Positions 1 through 6,507 of a stretch of 12,464 nt of DNA are shown here, piece after piece. This stretch comes from Actinomycetes bacterium (GTDB lineage: Bacteria; Actinomycetota; Actinomycetes; Actinomycetales; Cellulomonadaceae), in NCBI GenBank assembly GCA_023388235.1, contig JAEWGQ010000178.1, positions 1 through 12,464 of the forward strand, read 5' to 3'. The stretch's first letter is position 1. Each line of letters starts with the position of its first letter. The translations under genes were made by a program, and so were the position numbers. A model generated the notes under the pieces. The model saw only the letters and a program-made list of their open reading frames with translations, was not told the DNA's origin and searched no databases.

Positions 1-396
1 GGCTGGCTCGGGGCGCTGTCGCTGCTCGGGCCGCTGGCCACGGGGGCGGCGGCGCTGGTCGCGCTGGTCGTCGGCATCGCGACGGTCCGGCAGCGGGACC
101 GGGCCGACCGGCGCGAGCAGTGGTGGCGGCGGGCCGAGTGGGCGTTGGGGCTGACGCTGTCCGAGGACGCGCGGCACGCGAGCCGGGGCTACTCCGTGCT
201 GGAGTTCCTCGCCCGCAGCGACCTGGCCTCCCGCGAGGAACGCCGCCTGCTGTCCGCGCTGGACGAGGTCGCCTTGAGCGCGCGGAGCGCGGCCCGGCAG
301 GATGGCGACGGGGGGCGTCGGGGGCACGACGACGAGGAAGAGGTGGCCGGTGGACGGGATCGAGCAGGAGATCGCGGACCAGATCCGCAGGCGTGA
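1..396 (+). CDS. Small membrane protein of unknown function, 5'-truncated by the window edge
   Basis: The frame is open from base 1 to a TGA at 394-396, so the start lies outside the window. About 131 residues are visible. The first 30 are a hydrophobic Leu/Ala/Val/Gly-rich stretch ending in GIATV, most likely one membrane helix. A basic turn follows (RQRDRADRREQWWRR), then a soluble amphipathic part containing SVLEFLARSDLASREERRLL and a charged, acidic and disordered-looking tail. The TTG at 145 is an internal codon: the membrane segment and the QWW motif upstream read as real protein in the same frame. The 3' end overlaps the next gene by 47 or 95 bp in another frame. I do not recognise a named family. 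From memory, short actinobacterial proteins with one helix followed by a DRR-QWW-R motif are common, but no function is assigned. It could be an anchor or partner for the small gene that follows. Confidence 0.6.
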   Translation, partial: GWLGALSLLGPLATGAAALVALVVGIATVRQRDRADRREQWWRRAEWALGLTLSEDARHASRGYSVLEFLARSDLASREERRLLSALDEVALSARSAARQDGDGGRRGHDDEEEVAGGRDRAGDRGPDPQA

Positions 397-526
397 GGCG
401 CTCCTGAGCCATCCGCAGGTCGAGAGGTCCATCGCCCGGCTGCGGCTCGCGCTGGACGAGCGCGAGGGCGTGGAGACCCCGCAGTGGATCCGGGACCTCG
501 CCGAGGGCGCGCTCCCGGAACGCTGA
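350..526 (+). CDS. Small hypothetical protein overlapping the preceding gene
   Basis: This 58-residue product, if GTG 350 is the start, is rich in Arg, Glu and Leu and predicted to be helical (QEIADQIRRREALL, then SIARLRLALDEREG), ending in a conserved-looking ETPQWIRDLAEG. GTG 350 is preferred because a purine-rich Shine-Dalgarno stretch (GAGGAAGAGG, about 334-343) sits 6-7 nt before it. ATG 302 would give 74 residues, but its extra N-terminus is low-complexity and it has no ribosome binding site. Either start overlaps the upstream membrane-protein gene, which suggests translational coupling and a shared transcript. It ends with TGA at 524-526, 56 bp before the permease. I do not recognise a family. 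The clean helical composition and ribosome binding site argue for a real gene. It may work with the membrane protein before it. Confidence 0.6.
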   Translation: MDGIEQEIADQIRRREALLSHPQVERSIARLRLALDEREGVETPQWIRDLAEGALPER

Positions 527-549
527 CGCGCGCACGGCCCCATCGGGAG

Positions 550-555
550 TACGGT
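550..555 (+). promoter_or_regulatory. Possible -10 box (TACGGT) for cycA
   Basis: TACGGT lies 27 bp before the cycA GTG in the 56-bp gap after the small gene. It is the same hexamer found in front of both wall-enzyme genes later in the window. I see no convincing -35 at 17-18 bp; CTGACG at 523-528 is 21 bp away. A weak candidate. Confidence 0.3.
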
Positions 556-582
556 CCCGCCGACCCCGACCCGGAGGACGCC

Positions 583-2058
583 GTGCCCGACCCGACCCCC
601 ACCGCCCCCGCCACCGCAGACGCGACCGGCGCGGGCGGCACCGGCGACCACCTGCAGCGCGGGCTGACCAACCGGCACATCCAGCTCATCGCCATCGGCG
701 GCGCGATCGGCACCGGCCTGTTCCTGGGCTCCGGCCGCACCATCTCGCTGGCGGGGCCGTCGGTGCTGCTCGTCTACGCCGTGATCGGCTTCATGCTGTT
801 CTTCGTCATGCGCGCCATGGGCGAGATGCTGCTGTCGAACCTGCGGTACAAGTCGTTCCGCGACATGGCGGCGGACGTGCTCGGGCCGTGGGCGGGCTTC
901 CTCACGGGGTGGACGTACTGGTTCTGCTGGATCGTGACCGGGATCGCGGACGTCGTCGCGGTCTCCGGCTACGTGGCGTTCTGGGCGCCGGACCTGCCCC
1001 GCTGGGCCCCGGCGCTCGGCCTGGTGCTGCTGCTGCTCGCGCTGAACCTGGTGGCGGTGCGGCTGTTCGGCGAGATGGAGTTCTGGTTCGCCATCGTCAA
1101 GATCGTCGCGATCGTGGCGCTCATCGCGACGGGCGTCGTCATGGTCGCGGCCGGGTTCCGCGGGGCGGGGGGCGCGACCGCCTCGCTGGCGCACCTGTGG
1201 GACGACGGCGGGTTCTTCCCGCACGGGTTCACCGGGTTCCTCGCGGGGTTCCAGATCGCGATCTTCGCGTTCGTCGGCATCGAGCTGGTCGGGACGACCG
1301 CCGCCGAGACCCGCGACCCGGAGCGCACCCTGCCGCGCGCCATCAACGCGATCCCGGTGCGGGTGCTGCTGTTCTACCTGGGCGCCCTGGTGGTCATCAT
1401 GGCCGTCACCCCGTGGCGGTCCATCGACCCGGAGGAGAGCCCGTTCGTCGCGATGTTCGCCCTGGCGGGGCTGCCGGCGGCGGCCGGGGTCATCAACCTG
1501 GTCGTCCTGACGTCCGCCGCGTCGTCGGCGAACAGCGGCATCTTCTCGACCTCGCGGATGCTCTACGGGCTCGCCGAGGACCGCGAGGCGCCCGCCGGGT
1601 TCGGGCGGCTGTCCGCGCGGCACGTCCCCGCCCGGGGCCTGGCGTTCTCGTGCGCCTGCCTGCTGCCGGGGGTGGCGCTGCTGTACGCGGGCCGCAGCGT
1701 GATCGAGGCGTTCACGCTGGTGACGACCGTCGCGACGCTGCTGTTCCTCGTGGTGTGGACGGTGATCCTCGCGTCCTACCTCGTGTACCGCCGCCGCTCC
1801 CCCGAGCTGCACGCGGTCTCGACGTTCCGGATGCCGGGCGGGCGGGTCATGTGCTGGGTGGTGCTGGCGTTCTTCGCCGCGGTCGTCGTGGTGCTGGCCC
1901 TCGACCCGGACACGCGCGCGGCCCTGCTGGTGGTGCCCGCGTGGTTCGGGGTGCTGGGCGTGGCGTGGGCCTTCCTGCGCCACCGGGTCGCCGGCCCGGC
2001 GGACGCCGCCGCGCCGGGTGCTGAGACCGGGGACGAGCGGGTCGGCGTCGCTCACTAG
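583..2058 (+). CDS. cycA: CycA-type D-serine/D-alanine/glycine permease
   Basis: This is an APC-superfamily, AAT-family proton-coupled amino acid importer of about 491 residues with roughly 12 membrane helices. The signature TNRHIQLIAIGGAIGTGLF occurs near residues 29-47. Further stretches match E. coli CycA as I remember it almost word for word: ISLAGPS, GFMLFFVMRAMGE, GPWAGFLTGWTYWFCW, FGEMEFWFAIVKIVAIV, FAFVGIELVGTTAAET and LTSAASSANSG. That makes a D-Ala/D-Ser/Gly substrate range the best guess, although related GabP/ProY transporters share the fold. GTG 583 is chosen because GGAGG at 573-577 precedes it by 5 nt and the cytoplasmic leader then has normal length; an in-frame ATG at 484 lies inside the previous gene and adds unlikely sequence. 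The stop is TAG, which also forms part of the apparent -10 box for metG. D-Ala uptake fits the cell-wall enzymes downstream, but that link is speculative. Confidence 0.9.
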   Translation: MPDPTPTAPATADATGAGGTGDHLQRGLTNRHIQLIAIGGAIGTGLFLGSGRTISLAGPSVLLVYAVIGFMLFFVMRAMGEMLLSNLRYKSFRDMAADVLGPWAGFLTGWTYWFCWIVTGIADVVAVSGYVAFWAPDLPRWAPALGLVLLLLALNLVAVRLFGEMEFWFAIVKIVAIVALIATGVVMVAAGFRGAGGATASLAHLWDDGGFFPHGFTGFLAGFQIAIFAFVGIELVGTTAAETRDPERTLPRAINAIPVRVLLFYLGALVVIMAVTPWRSIDPEESPFVAMFALAGLPAAAGVINLVVLTSAASSANSGIFSTSRMLYGLAEDREAPAGFGRLSARHVPARGLAFSCACLLPGVALLYAGRSVIEAFTLVTTVATLLFLVVWTVILASYLVYRRRSPELHAVSTFRMPGGRVMCWVVLAFFAAVVVVLALDPDTRAALLVVPAWFGVLGVAWAFLRHRVAGPADAAAPGAETGDERVGVAH

Positions 2059-2061
2059 GAT
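2056..2061 (+). promoter_or_regulatory. -10 box of a likely leaderless metG promoter, overlapping the cycA stop codon
   Basis: TAGGAT lies exactly 6 nt before the metG ATG, so a start site 7 nt after the box would be the A of the start codon. Its TAG is also the cycA stop codon. There is no good Shine-Dalgarno sequence before metG and no recognisable -35. Leaderless mRNAs with TANNNT at this distance are well documented in actinobacteria; the assignment here is inferred. Confidence 0.55.
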
Positions 2062-2067
2062 CGACGC

Positions 2068-3861
2068 ATGTCCCGCATCCTGTCCGCGGTCGCCTGGCCC
2101 TACGCCAACGGCCCGCGCCACATCGGCCACGTCGCCGGCTTCGGCGTCCCCTCCGACGTGTTCAGCCGCTACATGCGCATGGCGGGGCACGACGTCCTCA
2201 TGGTGTCCGGCACCGACGAGCACGGCACGCCGATCCTCGTGCAGGCCGAGCAGGAGGGCGTCACGCCCCAGGAGCTCGCGGACCGGTACAACCGCGTCAT
2301 CGTCGAGGACCTGACGCAGCTCGGCCTGTCGTACGACCTGTTCACGCGCACCACGACCCGCAACCACTACGCCGTGGTGCAGGAGATGTTCCGCACGGTG
2401 CACAGGAACGGCTACATGGTCGAGCAGACGACCATGAACGCCATCAGCCCGTCGACCGGGCGCACGCTGCCCGACCGGTACATCGAGGGCACGTGCCCGA
2501 TCTGCGGCTACGACGGCGCGCGCGGCGACCAGTGCGACAACTGCGGCAACCAGCTCGACGCGATCGAGCTGAAGAACCCGCGCAGCCGGATCAACGGCGA
2601 GACCCCGACGTTCGTCGAGTCGAACCACTTCTTCCTGGACCTGCCGGCGTTCGTCGACGCGCTCGGCGACTGGCTGCGCACCCGCACCGCGTGGCGGCCC
2701 AACGTCCTGAAGTTCTCGCTCAACCTGCTGGACGACGTGCGCCCGCGCGCGATGAGCCGCGACATCGACTGGGGCATCCCGATCCCGCTGCCGGGCTGGC
2801 AGGAGGACTCGCACAAGCGGCTGTACGTGTGGTTCGACGCCGTCATCGGGTACCTGTCCGCGTCGATCGAGTGGGCGCGCCGGTCGGGCGACCCGGAGGC
2901 CTGGCGGCAGTTCTGGACCGACCCCGAGTCGCTGTCCTACTACTTCATGGGCAAGGACAACATCACCTTCCACTCGCAGATCTGGCCGGCCGAGCTGCTC
3001 GGCTACGCCGGCGGCGGGTCGAAGGGCGGCGAGCCCGGCCCGTACGGGCGGCTGAACCTGCCGACGGAGGTCGTCTCCAGCGAGTTCCTCACGATGGAGG
3101 GCAAGCAGTTCTCGTCCTCGCGCGGCGTCGTCATCTACGTGCGCGACATGCTCAGCCGCTACCAGCCGGACGCGCTGCGGTACTACATCTCGACCGCGGG
3201 GCCGGAGAGCCAGGACGCCGACTTCACGTGGGCGGACTTCAAGCGGCGCACCAACGACGAGCTCGTCGCGGGCTGGGGCAACCTGGTCAACCGCACGGCG
3301 AGCATGATCCACAAGAACGTGGGCGCGATCCCGGAGCCGGGGCCCCGGCTCGCGGTGGACGAGGACCTGATCGCCACGACGACCACCGCGTTCGGCCGGG
3401 TCGGGGAGCTCATCGGGACGCACCGGCACCGCGCCGCGATCGGCGAGGCGATGCGGGTGGTCCAGGAGGCGAACCGCTACATCTCCGAGACCGAGCCGTG
3501 GAAGCTCAAGAACGACCCGGAGCGCCTGGGCACGGTGCTGCACACCGCCGCGCAGGCCGTGAGCGACTGCAACACCCTGCTGTCGCCGTTCCTGCCGCAC
3601 TCGGCGCAGAAGGTGCACCAGGCGCTGGGCGGCACGGGCCAGTTCTCCCCGCTGCCCCGCATCGACGAGGTGACGGACCTGGACGACGCCTCGCGGCGCT
3701 ACCCGGTCATCACCGGCGACTACCGCCGGGGCGAGACGCTGGCGGCCTGGCAGCCGGCGCCGATCGTCCCCGGCACCCCGGTCGCGAAGCCGGAGCCGGT
3801 GTTCACGAAGCTCGACGACGCGATCGTCGAGGAGGAGCTCGACCGCCTGCGGCAGGGCTGA
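2068..3861 (+). CDS. metG: Methionine--tRNA ligase
   Basis: A class I aminoacyl-tRNA synthetase that charges tRNA-Met in the cytoplasm; 597 residues. The HIGH motif is intact (PRHIGH, residues 16-21). The metal-binding knuckle follows, with Cys143, Cys146, Cys156 and Cys159. VWFDA is at 254-258. The KMSKS loop is the variant KQFSSSR (346-352), a substitution I recall from other actinobacterial MetGs. The anticodon-binding helical domain includes [13 protein letters not shown] and ETEPWKLK. There is no C-terminal Trbp111-like tRNA-binding domain, and the protein ends soon after the helical domain. ATG 2068 is the natural start: the family's N-terminal strand ([12 protein letters not shown]) begins right after it. 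Its only upstream signal is the TAGGAT box, so it is probably translated from a leaderless mRNA. The next gene, tatD, starts on the base after the metG stop. The metG-tatD-rpfB-ksgA order matches M. tuberculosis. Confidence 0.97.
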   Translation: MSRILSAVAWPYANGPRHIGHVAGFGVPSDVFSRYMRMAGHDVLMVSGTDEHGTPILVQAEQEGVTPQELADRYNRVIVEDLTQLGLSYDLFTRTTTRNHYAVVQEMFRTVHRNGYMVEQTTMNAISPSTGRTLPDRYIEGTCPICGYDGARGDQCDNCGNQLDAIELKNPRSRINGETPTFVESNHFFLDLPAFVDALGDWLRTRTAWRPNVLKFSLNLLDDVRPRAMSRDIDWGIPIPLPGWQEDSHKRLYVWFDAVIGYLSASIEWARRSGDPEAWRQFWTDPESLSYYFMGKDNITFHSQIWPAELLGYAGGGSKGGEPGPYGRLNLPTEVVSSEFLTMEGKQFSSSRGVVIYVRDMLSRYQPDALRYYISTAGPESQDADFTWADFKRRTNDELVAGWGNLVNRTASMIHKNVGAIPEPGPRLAVDEDLIATTTTAFGRVGELIGTHRHRAAIGEAMRVVQEANRYISETEPWKLKNDPERLGTVLHTAAQAVSDCNTLLSPFLPHSAQKVHQALGGTGQFSPLPRIDEVTDLDDASRRYPVITGDYRRGETLAAWQPAPIVPGTPVAKPEPVFTKLDDAIVEEELDRLRQG

Positions 3862-4842
3862 GTGGGCCGCTCGCGCAGCCGGGACCGGGGCTGGCCGCCG
3901 CTGCCGGACGCGCTGCCCGTCGCGGTGGTCGACGACCACACGCACCTGGAGTCGGTGCTGGCGTTCGAGGCCCCGGCGGGGTCCGACCCGGCCGCGCCGG
4001 CGCCGGGCGGGCTGGACGACCACCTGGACCGGTCGGCGGCCGTCGGGGTGCCCCGCATGGTGCAGGTGGGGTGCGACCTGGACGCCGTCGCGTGGACGGA
4101 CGCGGTGCTCGCGGTGGACGCGGGCGCGGCGGCGACCGGCCCGGTGCCGCAGCGTCCCGGGCGCCGCGCGCTGCTCGGGGCCGTCGCCGTCCACCCGAAC
4201 GAGGCCGTCCTGCACGCCGGCGTCCGCGAGGTCGCCCCGGACGGGCTCGAGCCCGACCCGCAGCCGCGGCACGAGGTCGCGCTGGACGACGCGCTCGCGC
4301 GGGTCGCGGAGGTCGCCCGCCGCAACGACCGCGTCCGGGCGGTCGGGGAGACCGGCCTCGACTTCTTCCGGGCCGGACCGCGCGGCCGGGAGGTGCAGCG
4401 CGAGGCGTTCCGCGCGCACGTCGCGCTCGCCAAGGAGCTCGGCCTCGCCCTGCAGATCCACGACCGCGACGCCCACGAGGACGTCGTCGAGGTGCTGCTG
4501 CGCGACGGCGCGCCGGAGCGGACGGTCTTCCACTGCTTCTCCGGGGGGCCCGCGCTCGCGGAGGTCTGCGCGCGGGAGGGCTGGTTCTGCTCGTTCGCCG
4601 GTCCGCTGACCTACCCGGCCAACACGGACCTGCGGGCCGCGCTGGCGCTGCTCCCGGCCGACCTGGTGCTTGTCGAGACGGACGCGCCGTACCTCACGCC
4701 GCACCCGCTGCGCGGCCGGCCGAACGCGCCCTACCTGGTGCCGCACACGGTCCGGCGGCTGGCCGAGGAGCGCGGCGCCGGCCTGGCGGAGACGTGCGCG
4801 GCCCTCGCGGCGACGGCGGAGCGCGTGTACGGCACCTGGTGA
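3862..4842 (+). CDS. tatD: TatD-family metal-dependent DNase
   Basis: A TIM-barrel metallohydrolase with 3'-5' exonuclease activity in characterised members. All metal ligands are visible: the HxH pair in DDHTHL (His26, His28), Glu163 in VGETGLDFF, His200 in LQIHDRD, His224 in FHCFSGG and Asp274 in VETDAPYLTP. At 326 residues it exceeds the roughly 260 usual for the family. The excess lies in an N-terminal extension and Pro/Ala-rich or charged insertions near residues 38-52, 88-101 and 119-140, away from the active site. GTG 3862 abuts the metG TGA (TGAGTG), a typical arrangement for coupled translation. The segment RDRGWPPLPDALPVAVVD before the first His looks like real protein, so a later start is unlikely. 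A hairpin follows the stop (4854-4869). The gene is often an rpfB neighbour in actinobacteria, although no direct functional link is known to me. Confidence 0.95.
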   Translation: MGRSRSRDRGWPPLPDALPVAVVDDHTHLESVLAFEAPAGSDPAAPAPGGLDDHLDRSAAVGVPRMVQVGCDLDAVAWTDAVLAVDAGAAATGPVPQRPGRRALLGAVAVHPNEAVLHAGVREVAPDGLEPDPQPRHEVALDDALARVAEVARRNDRVRAVGETGLDFFRAGPRGREVQREAFRAHVALAKELGLALQIHDRDAHEDVVEVLLRDGAPERTVFHCFSGGPALAEVCAREGWFCSFAGPLTYPANTDLRAALALLPADLVLVETDAPYLTPHPLRGRPNAPYLVPHTVRRLAEERGAGLAETCAALAATAERVYGTW

Positions 4843-4853
4843 CCCCGGCGCGG

Positions 4854-4869
4854 CCGGACGCCCGTCCGG
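4854..4869 (+). terminator. GC-rich hairpin after tatD, possible terminator without U-tract
   Basis: CCGGACG (4854-4860) pairs with CGTCCGG (4863-4869), giving an effective 6-bp stem with a GCCC loop that starts 11 nt after the tatD stop. No T-run follows. High-GC actinobacteria often have such U-less hairpins at gene ends. It separates metG-tatD from the next promoter. Confidence 0.4.
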
Positions 4870-4901
4870 GTGGGTCCGGGACCTGGTCCCTTTCGCTGCC
4901 G

Positions 4902-4920
4902 GTCACGAATCGGTTACGGT
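4902..4920 (+). promoter_or_regulatory. Direct-repeat operator overlapping a -10 box, upstream of the first G5/DUF348 wall enzyme
   Basis: GTCAC (4902-4906), then six bases, then GTTAC (4913-4917), merges into the -10 box TACGGT (4915-4920). The predicted start of transcription is near 4927. The same arrangement stands before rpfB at 6264-6282, identical at 16 of 19 or more positions. The motif resembles the direct repeats bound by the response regulator MtrA (GTNAC units about 11 bp apart), which is reported to control rpf and other wall genes. The MtrA assignment is inference; the duplicated motif is seen directly. Confidence 0.55.
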
Positions 4921-4933
4921 CGGGTGGCTGTCC

Positions 4934-4958
4934 CGGCGGGAGTCCCTCCCTCCCGCCG
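4934..4958 (+). promoter_or_regulatory. Nine-bp perfect hairpin in the 5' leader of the first wall enzyme
   Basis: CGGCGGGAG (4934-4942) and CTCCCGCCG (4950-4958) are exact reverse complements around a 7-nt loop (TCCCTCC). The hairpin lies between the predicted transcription start and the AGGAG ribosome binding site at 4970-4974, leaving the site itself free. It could be an attenuator, an RNA-stability element or a protein-binding site. There is no T-run, so simple termination is less likely. Confidence 0.5.
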
Positions 4959-4982
4959 TCCCGACCCGCAGGAGCCCCCCGC

Positions 4983-6233
4983 GTGCGTGCGCCCGACCCG
5001 ACCTCGCCCGTCGCCGACGACGGCAGCGAGCAGCCCCCCGTCACCGCCGCCGCGACCCGTCGTGCGGGTGCCCGGCGGTCCCGCCTGCTCCGCCTCGGCG
5101 CCCAGGGCGCCGCGCTGCTGCTCGTGGCGGGCGCGACGACGGCCTTCGCGGGGCTGCACAAGACCGTCACGGTCGAGGTCGACGGCGAGCCGGTCGAGGT
5201 GAGCGCGTTCGGCCGCACCGTCGGCCAGGTGCTCGCGGGCAGCGACATCGCCGTGGGCGAGCACGACCTCGTCGCGCCGGCGCTGGGCGACCCCGTGGCG
5301 GACGGCTCGCAGATCGTGGTCCGGCACGGCCGGGAGCTGGACGTCGAGGTGGACGGGCAGCAGCGCACGGTCTGGACCACCGCGCTCACCGTCGGCGAGG
5401 CCGTCGAGGGCCTGGGCCTGCGGTCCGGGGACGCGCTGCTGTCGGCGTCCCGGTCGTCGTCGCTCCAGCGCGGGGACGTGCTGCGGGTGTCGACGCAGAA
5501 GACGATCCACCTCGCGGTGGACGGCCAGGTGGTGGACGGGGTGACGAGCGCGGGGACCGTCCGCGACGCCCTGCGCGAGATCGGCCTGGTGCTCAACGAG
5601 GGCGACCGGGTGTCGGTGCCGCTCGACGCCACCGCCACCGACGGCCTCGTGGTCCTCGTGACCCGGGCCGCGACGACCGGCGAGCGCGTGGACGAGGTCG
5701 TCCCGTTCGCCGAGCAGGAGGTCGAGGACCCCACGCTCGTCACCGGCACCCGCGTCGTCGCCACGAAGGGCCGGACCGGCGTCCGCACGACGACGTACGC
5801 GACCGCGACGGTCGGCGGGGCGGTCGTCGACCGCCAGGTCGTGGCGTCCGCGGTCACGGTGGAGCCCGTGACCCAGGTCGTCCGGGTCGGCACGCAGGAG
5901 CTCGTGTCCGGCGTGGACGTCACCGTCACCCCGGGCAGCGCCCAGGAGGTCGGCAAGCAGCTCGCCGCCGAGCGCGGCTGGGGCGACGACCAGTTCGCGT
6001 GCCTGGTGCAGCTCTGGGACCGCGAGAGCGGCTGGCGCACCGACGCGGAGAACCGCTCGTCGGGCGCCTACGGCATCCCGCAGGCCCTCCCGGGCTCCAA
6101 GATGGCCAGCATCGCGGCCGACTGGCGGACGAACCCGGCCACCCAGATCACCTGGGGCCTGAACTACGTCGCGGGGCGCTACTCGACCCCGTGCGGCGCC
6201 TGGTCGGCGTTCCAGTCCAAGGGCTGGTACTGA
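4983..6233 (+). CDS. Secreted DUF348 x3-G5 protein with SLT/lysozyme-like transglycosylase domain
   Basis: A probable exported peptidoglycan hydrolase of 416 residues. GTG 4983 is the start because AGGAG (4970-4974) lies 8 nt before it. A basic N-terminus (ARRSR) precedes a hydrophobic signal or anchor segment at about 37-57. Three DUF348 repeats follow, beginning HKTVTVEVDG near 59 and with VWTTALT at 130-136, to about residue 230. A G5 domain runs from about 232 to 306 (ERVDEVVPFAEQEVEDP, GVRTTTYATA). The C-terminal lysozyme-fold domain (about 325-416) has catalytic-type Glu348 in WDRESGW, SSGAYGIPQ, and Cys340/Cys404, which could form a disulfide. The N-terminal part is clearly paralogous to the rpfB that follows, but the catalytic domain belongs to a different branch of the lysozyme superfamily. 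The same reading frame stays open far upstream into metG; that part is a shadow. G5 domains are thought to bind wall glycans. Probably co-regulated with rpfB through the shared promoter repeat. Confidence 0.88.
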   Translation: MRAPDPTSPVADDGSEQPPVTAAATRRAGARRSRLLRLGAQGAALLLVAGATTAFAGLHKTVTVEVDGEPVEVSAFGRTVGQVLAGSDIAVGEHDLVAPALGDPVADGSQIVVRHGRELDVEVDGQQRTVWTTALTVGEAVEGLGLRSGDALLSASRSSSLQRGDVLRVSTQKTIHLAVDGQVVDGVTSAGTVRDALREIGLVLNEGDRVSVPLDATATDGLVVLVTRAATTGERVDEVVPFAEQEVEDPTLVTGTRVVATKGRTGVRTTTYATATVGGAVVDRQVVASAVTVEPVTQVVRVGTQELVSGVDVTVTPGSAQEVGKQLAAERGWGDDQFACLVQLWDRESGWRTDAENRSSGAYGIPQALPGSKMASIAADWRTNPATQITWGLNYVAGRYSTPCGAWSAFQSKGWY

Positions 6234-6263
6234 CGCCGCCGCGCCGGGGGCACTTGGCAGAGG

Positions 6264-6282
6264 ATCACGAATGGGTTACGGT
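6264..6282 (+). promoter_or_regulatory. Direct-repeat operator overlapping a -10 box, upstream of rpfB
   Basis: ATCAC (6264-6268), six bases, then GTTAC (6275-6279) runs into TACGGT (6277-6282). The TCACGAAT core and GGTTACGGTCG are shared with the element at 4902-4920, with the same 11-bp period. TTGGCA at 6254-6259 is a possible -35, with a 17-bp spacer to TACGGT. The predicted start of transcription is near 6289. Likely the rpfB promoter and a site for the same regulator, possibly MtrA. Confidence 0.55.
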
Positions 6283-6288
6283 CGCGTG

Positions 6289-6507
6289 TCGTCCGTGACA
6301 GCCCGGCATCCCGGGGTCCGGACACCAGGTCCCTCGGGAAGACGGGGGGACTGACCGCCGGATCGTGGATCCGGGACCGTCGGGTGCGGCACTCCCCTCC
6401 GGGTGCCGCCGCCGCCACGGGGACTCGTCCCCCGGCACCGTCGGGCGGCGCCGCACCGGCGTCGCGCCCCGCTCCCCGTGCCCGGGACCGTCGTCGTCTG
6501 GACCCAC
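6289..6507 (+). promoter_or_regulatory. Long structured 5' leader of rpfB
   Basis: About 220 nt separate the predicted transcription start from GTG 6508. Two clean inverted repeats lie inside: CCGGATC (6358-6364) with GATCCGG (6368-6374), and GCGGCAC (6386-6392) with GTGCCGC (6403-6409). A shorter one, GGGGAC/GTCCCC, is at 6419-6432. Some actinobacterial rpf genes carry long regulated leaders, including c-di-AMP riboswitches, but I cannot see the conserved c-di-AMP core here. If translation began at GTG 6403 or 6478, part of this would be coding. Confidence 0.4.

Noticed and set aside
541..582. The TACGGT box before cycA as a third copy of the wall-enzyme operator
   Set aside because: Only the -10-like hexamer matches; the GTCAC half-site at the 11-bp distance is absent.
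2493..4982. The plus-strand frame of the first wall enzyme remains open back into metG
   Set aside because: The upstream part is Arg/Gly/Pro-rich nonsense overlapping metG and tatD in another frame; AGGAG before GTG 4983 and the signal peptide fix the real start.
4694..6040. A 448-residue minus-strand frame opposite tatD and the first wall enzyme
   Set aside because: Ser/Thr/Arg/Pro-rich shadow of strong plus-strand genes, with no motif or ribosome binding site.
6289..6507. A c-di-AMP (ydaO-type) riboswitch in front of rpfB
   Set aside because: Expected from other actinobacterial rpf genes, but the conserved GGGGTGAAT-like core and its paired elements are not visible. A covariance search would settle it.
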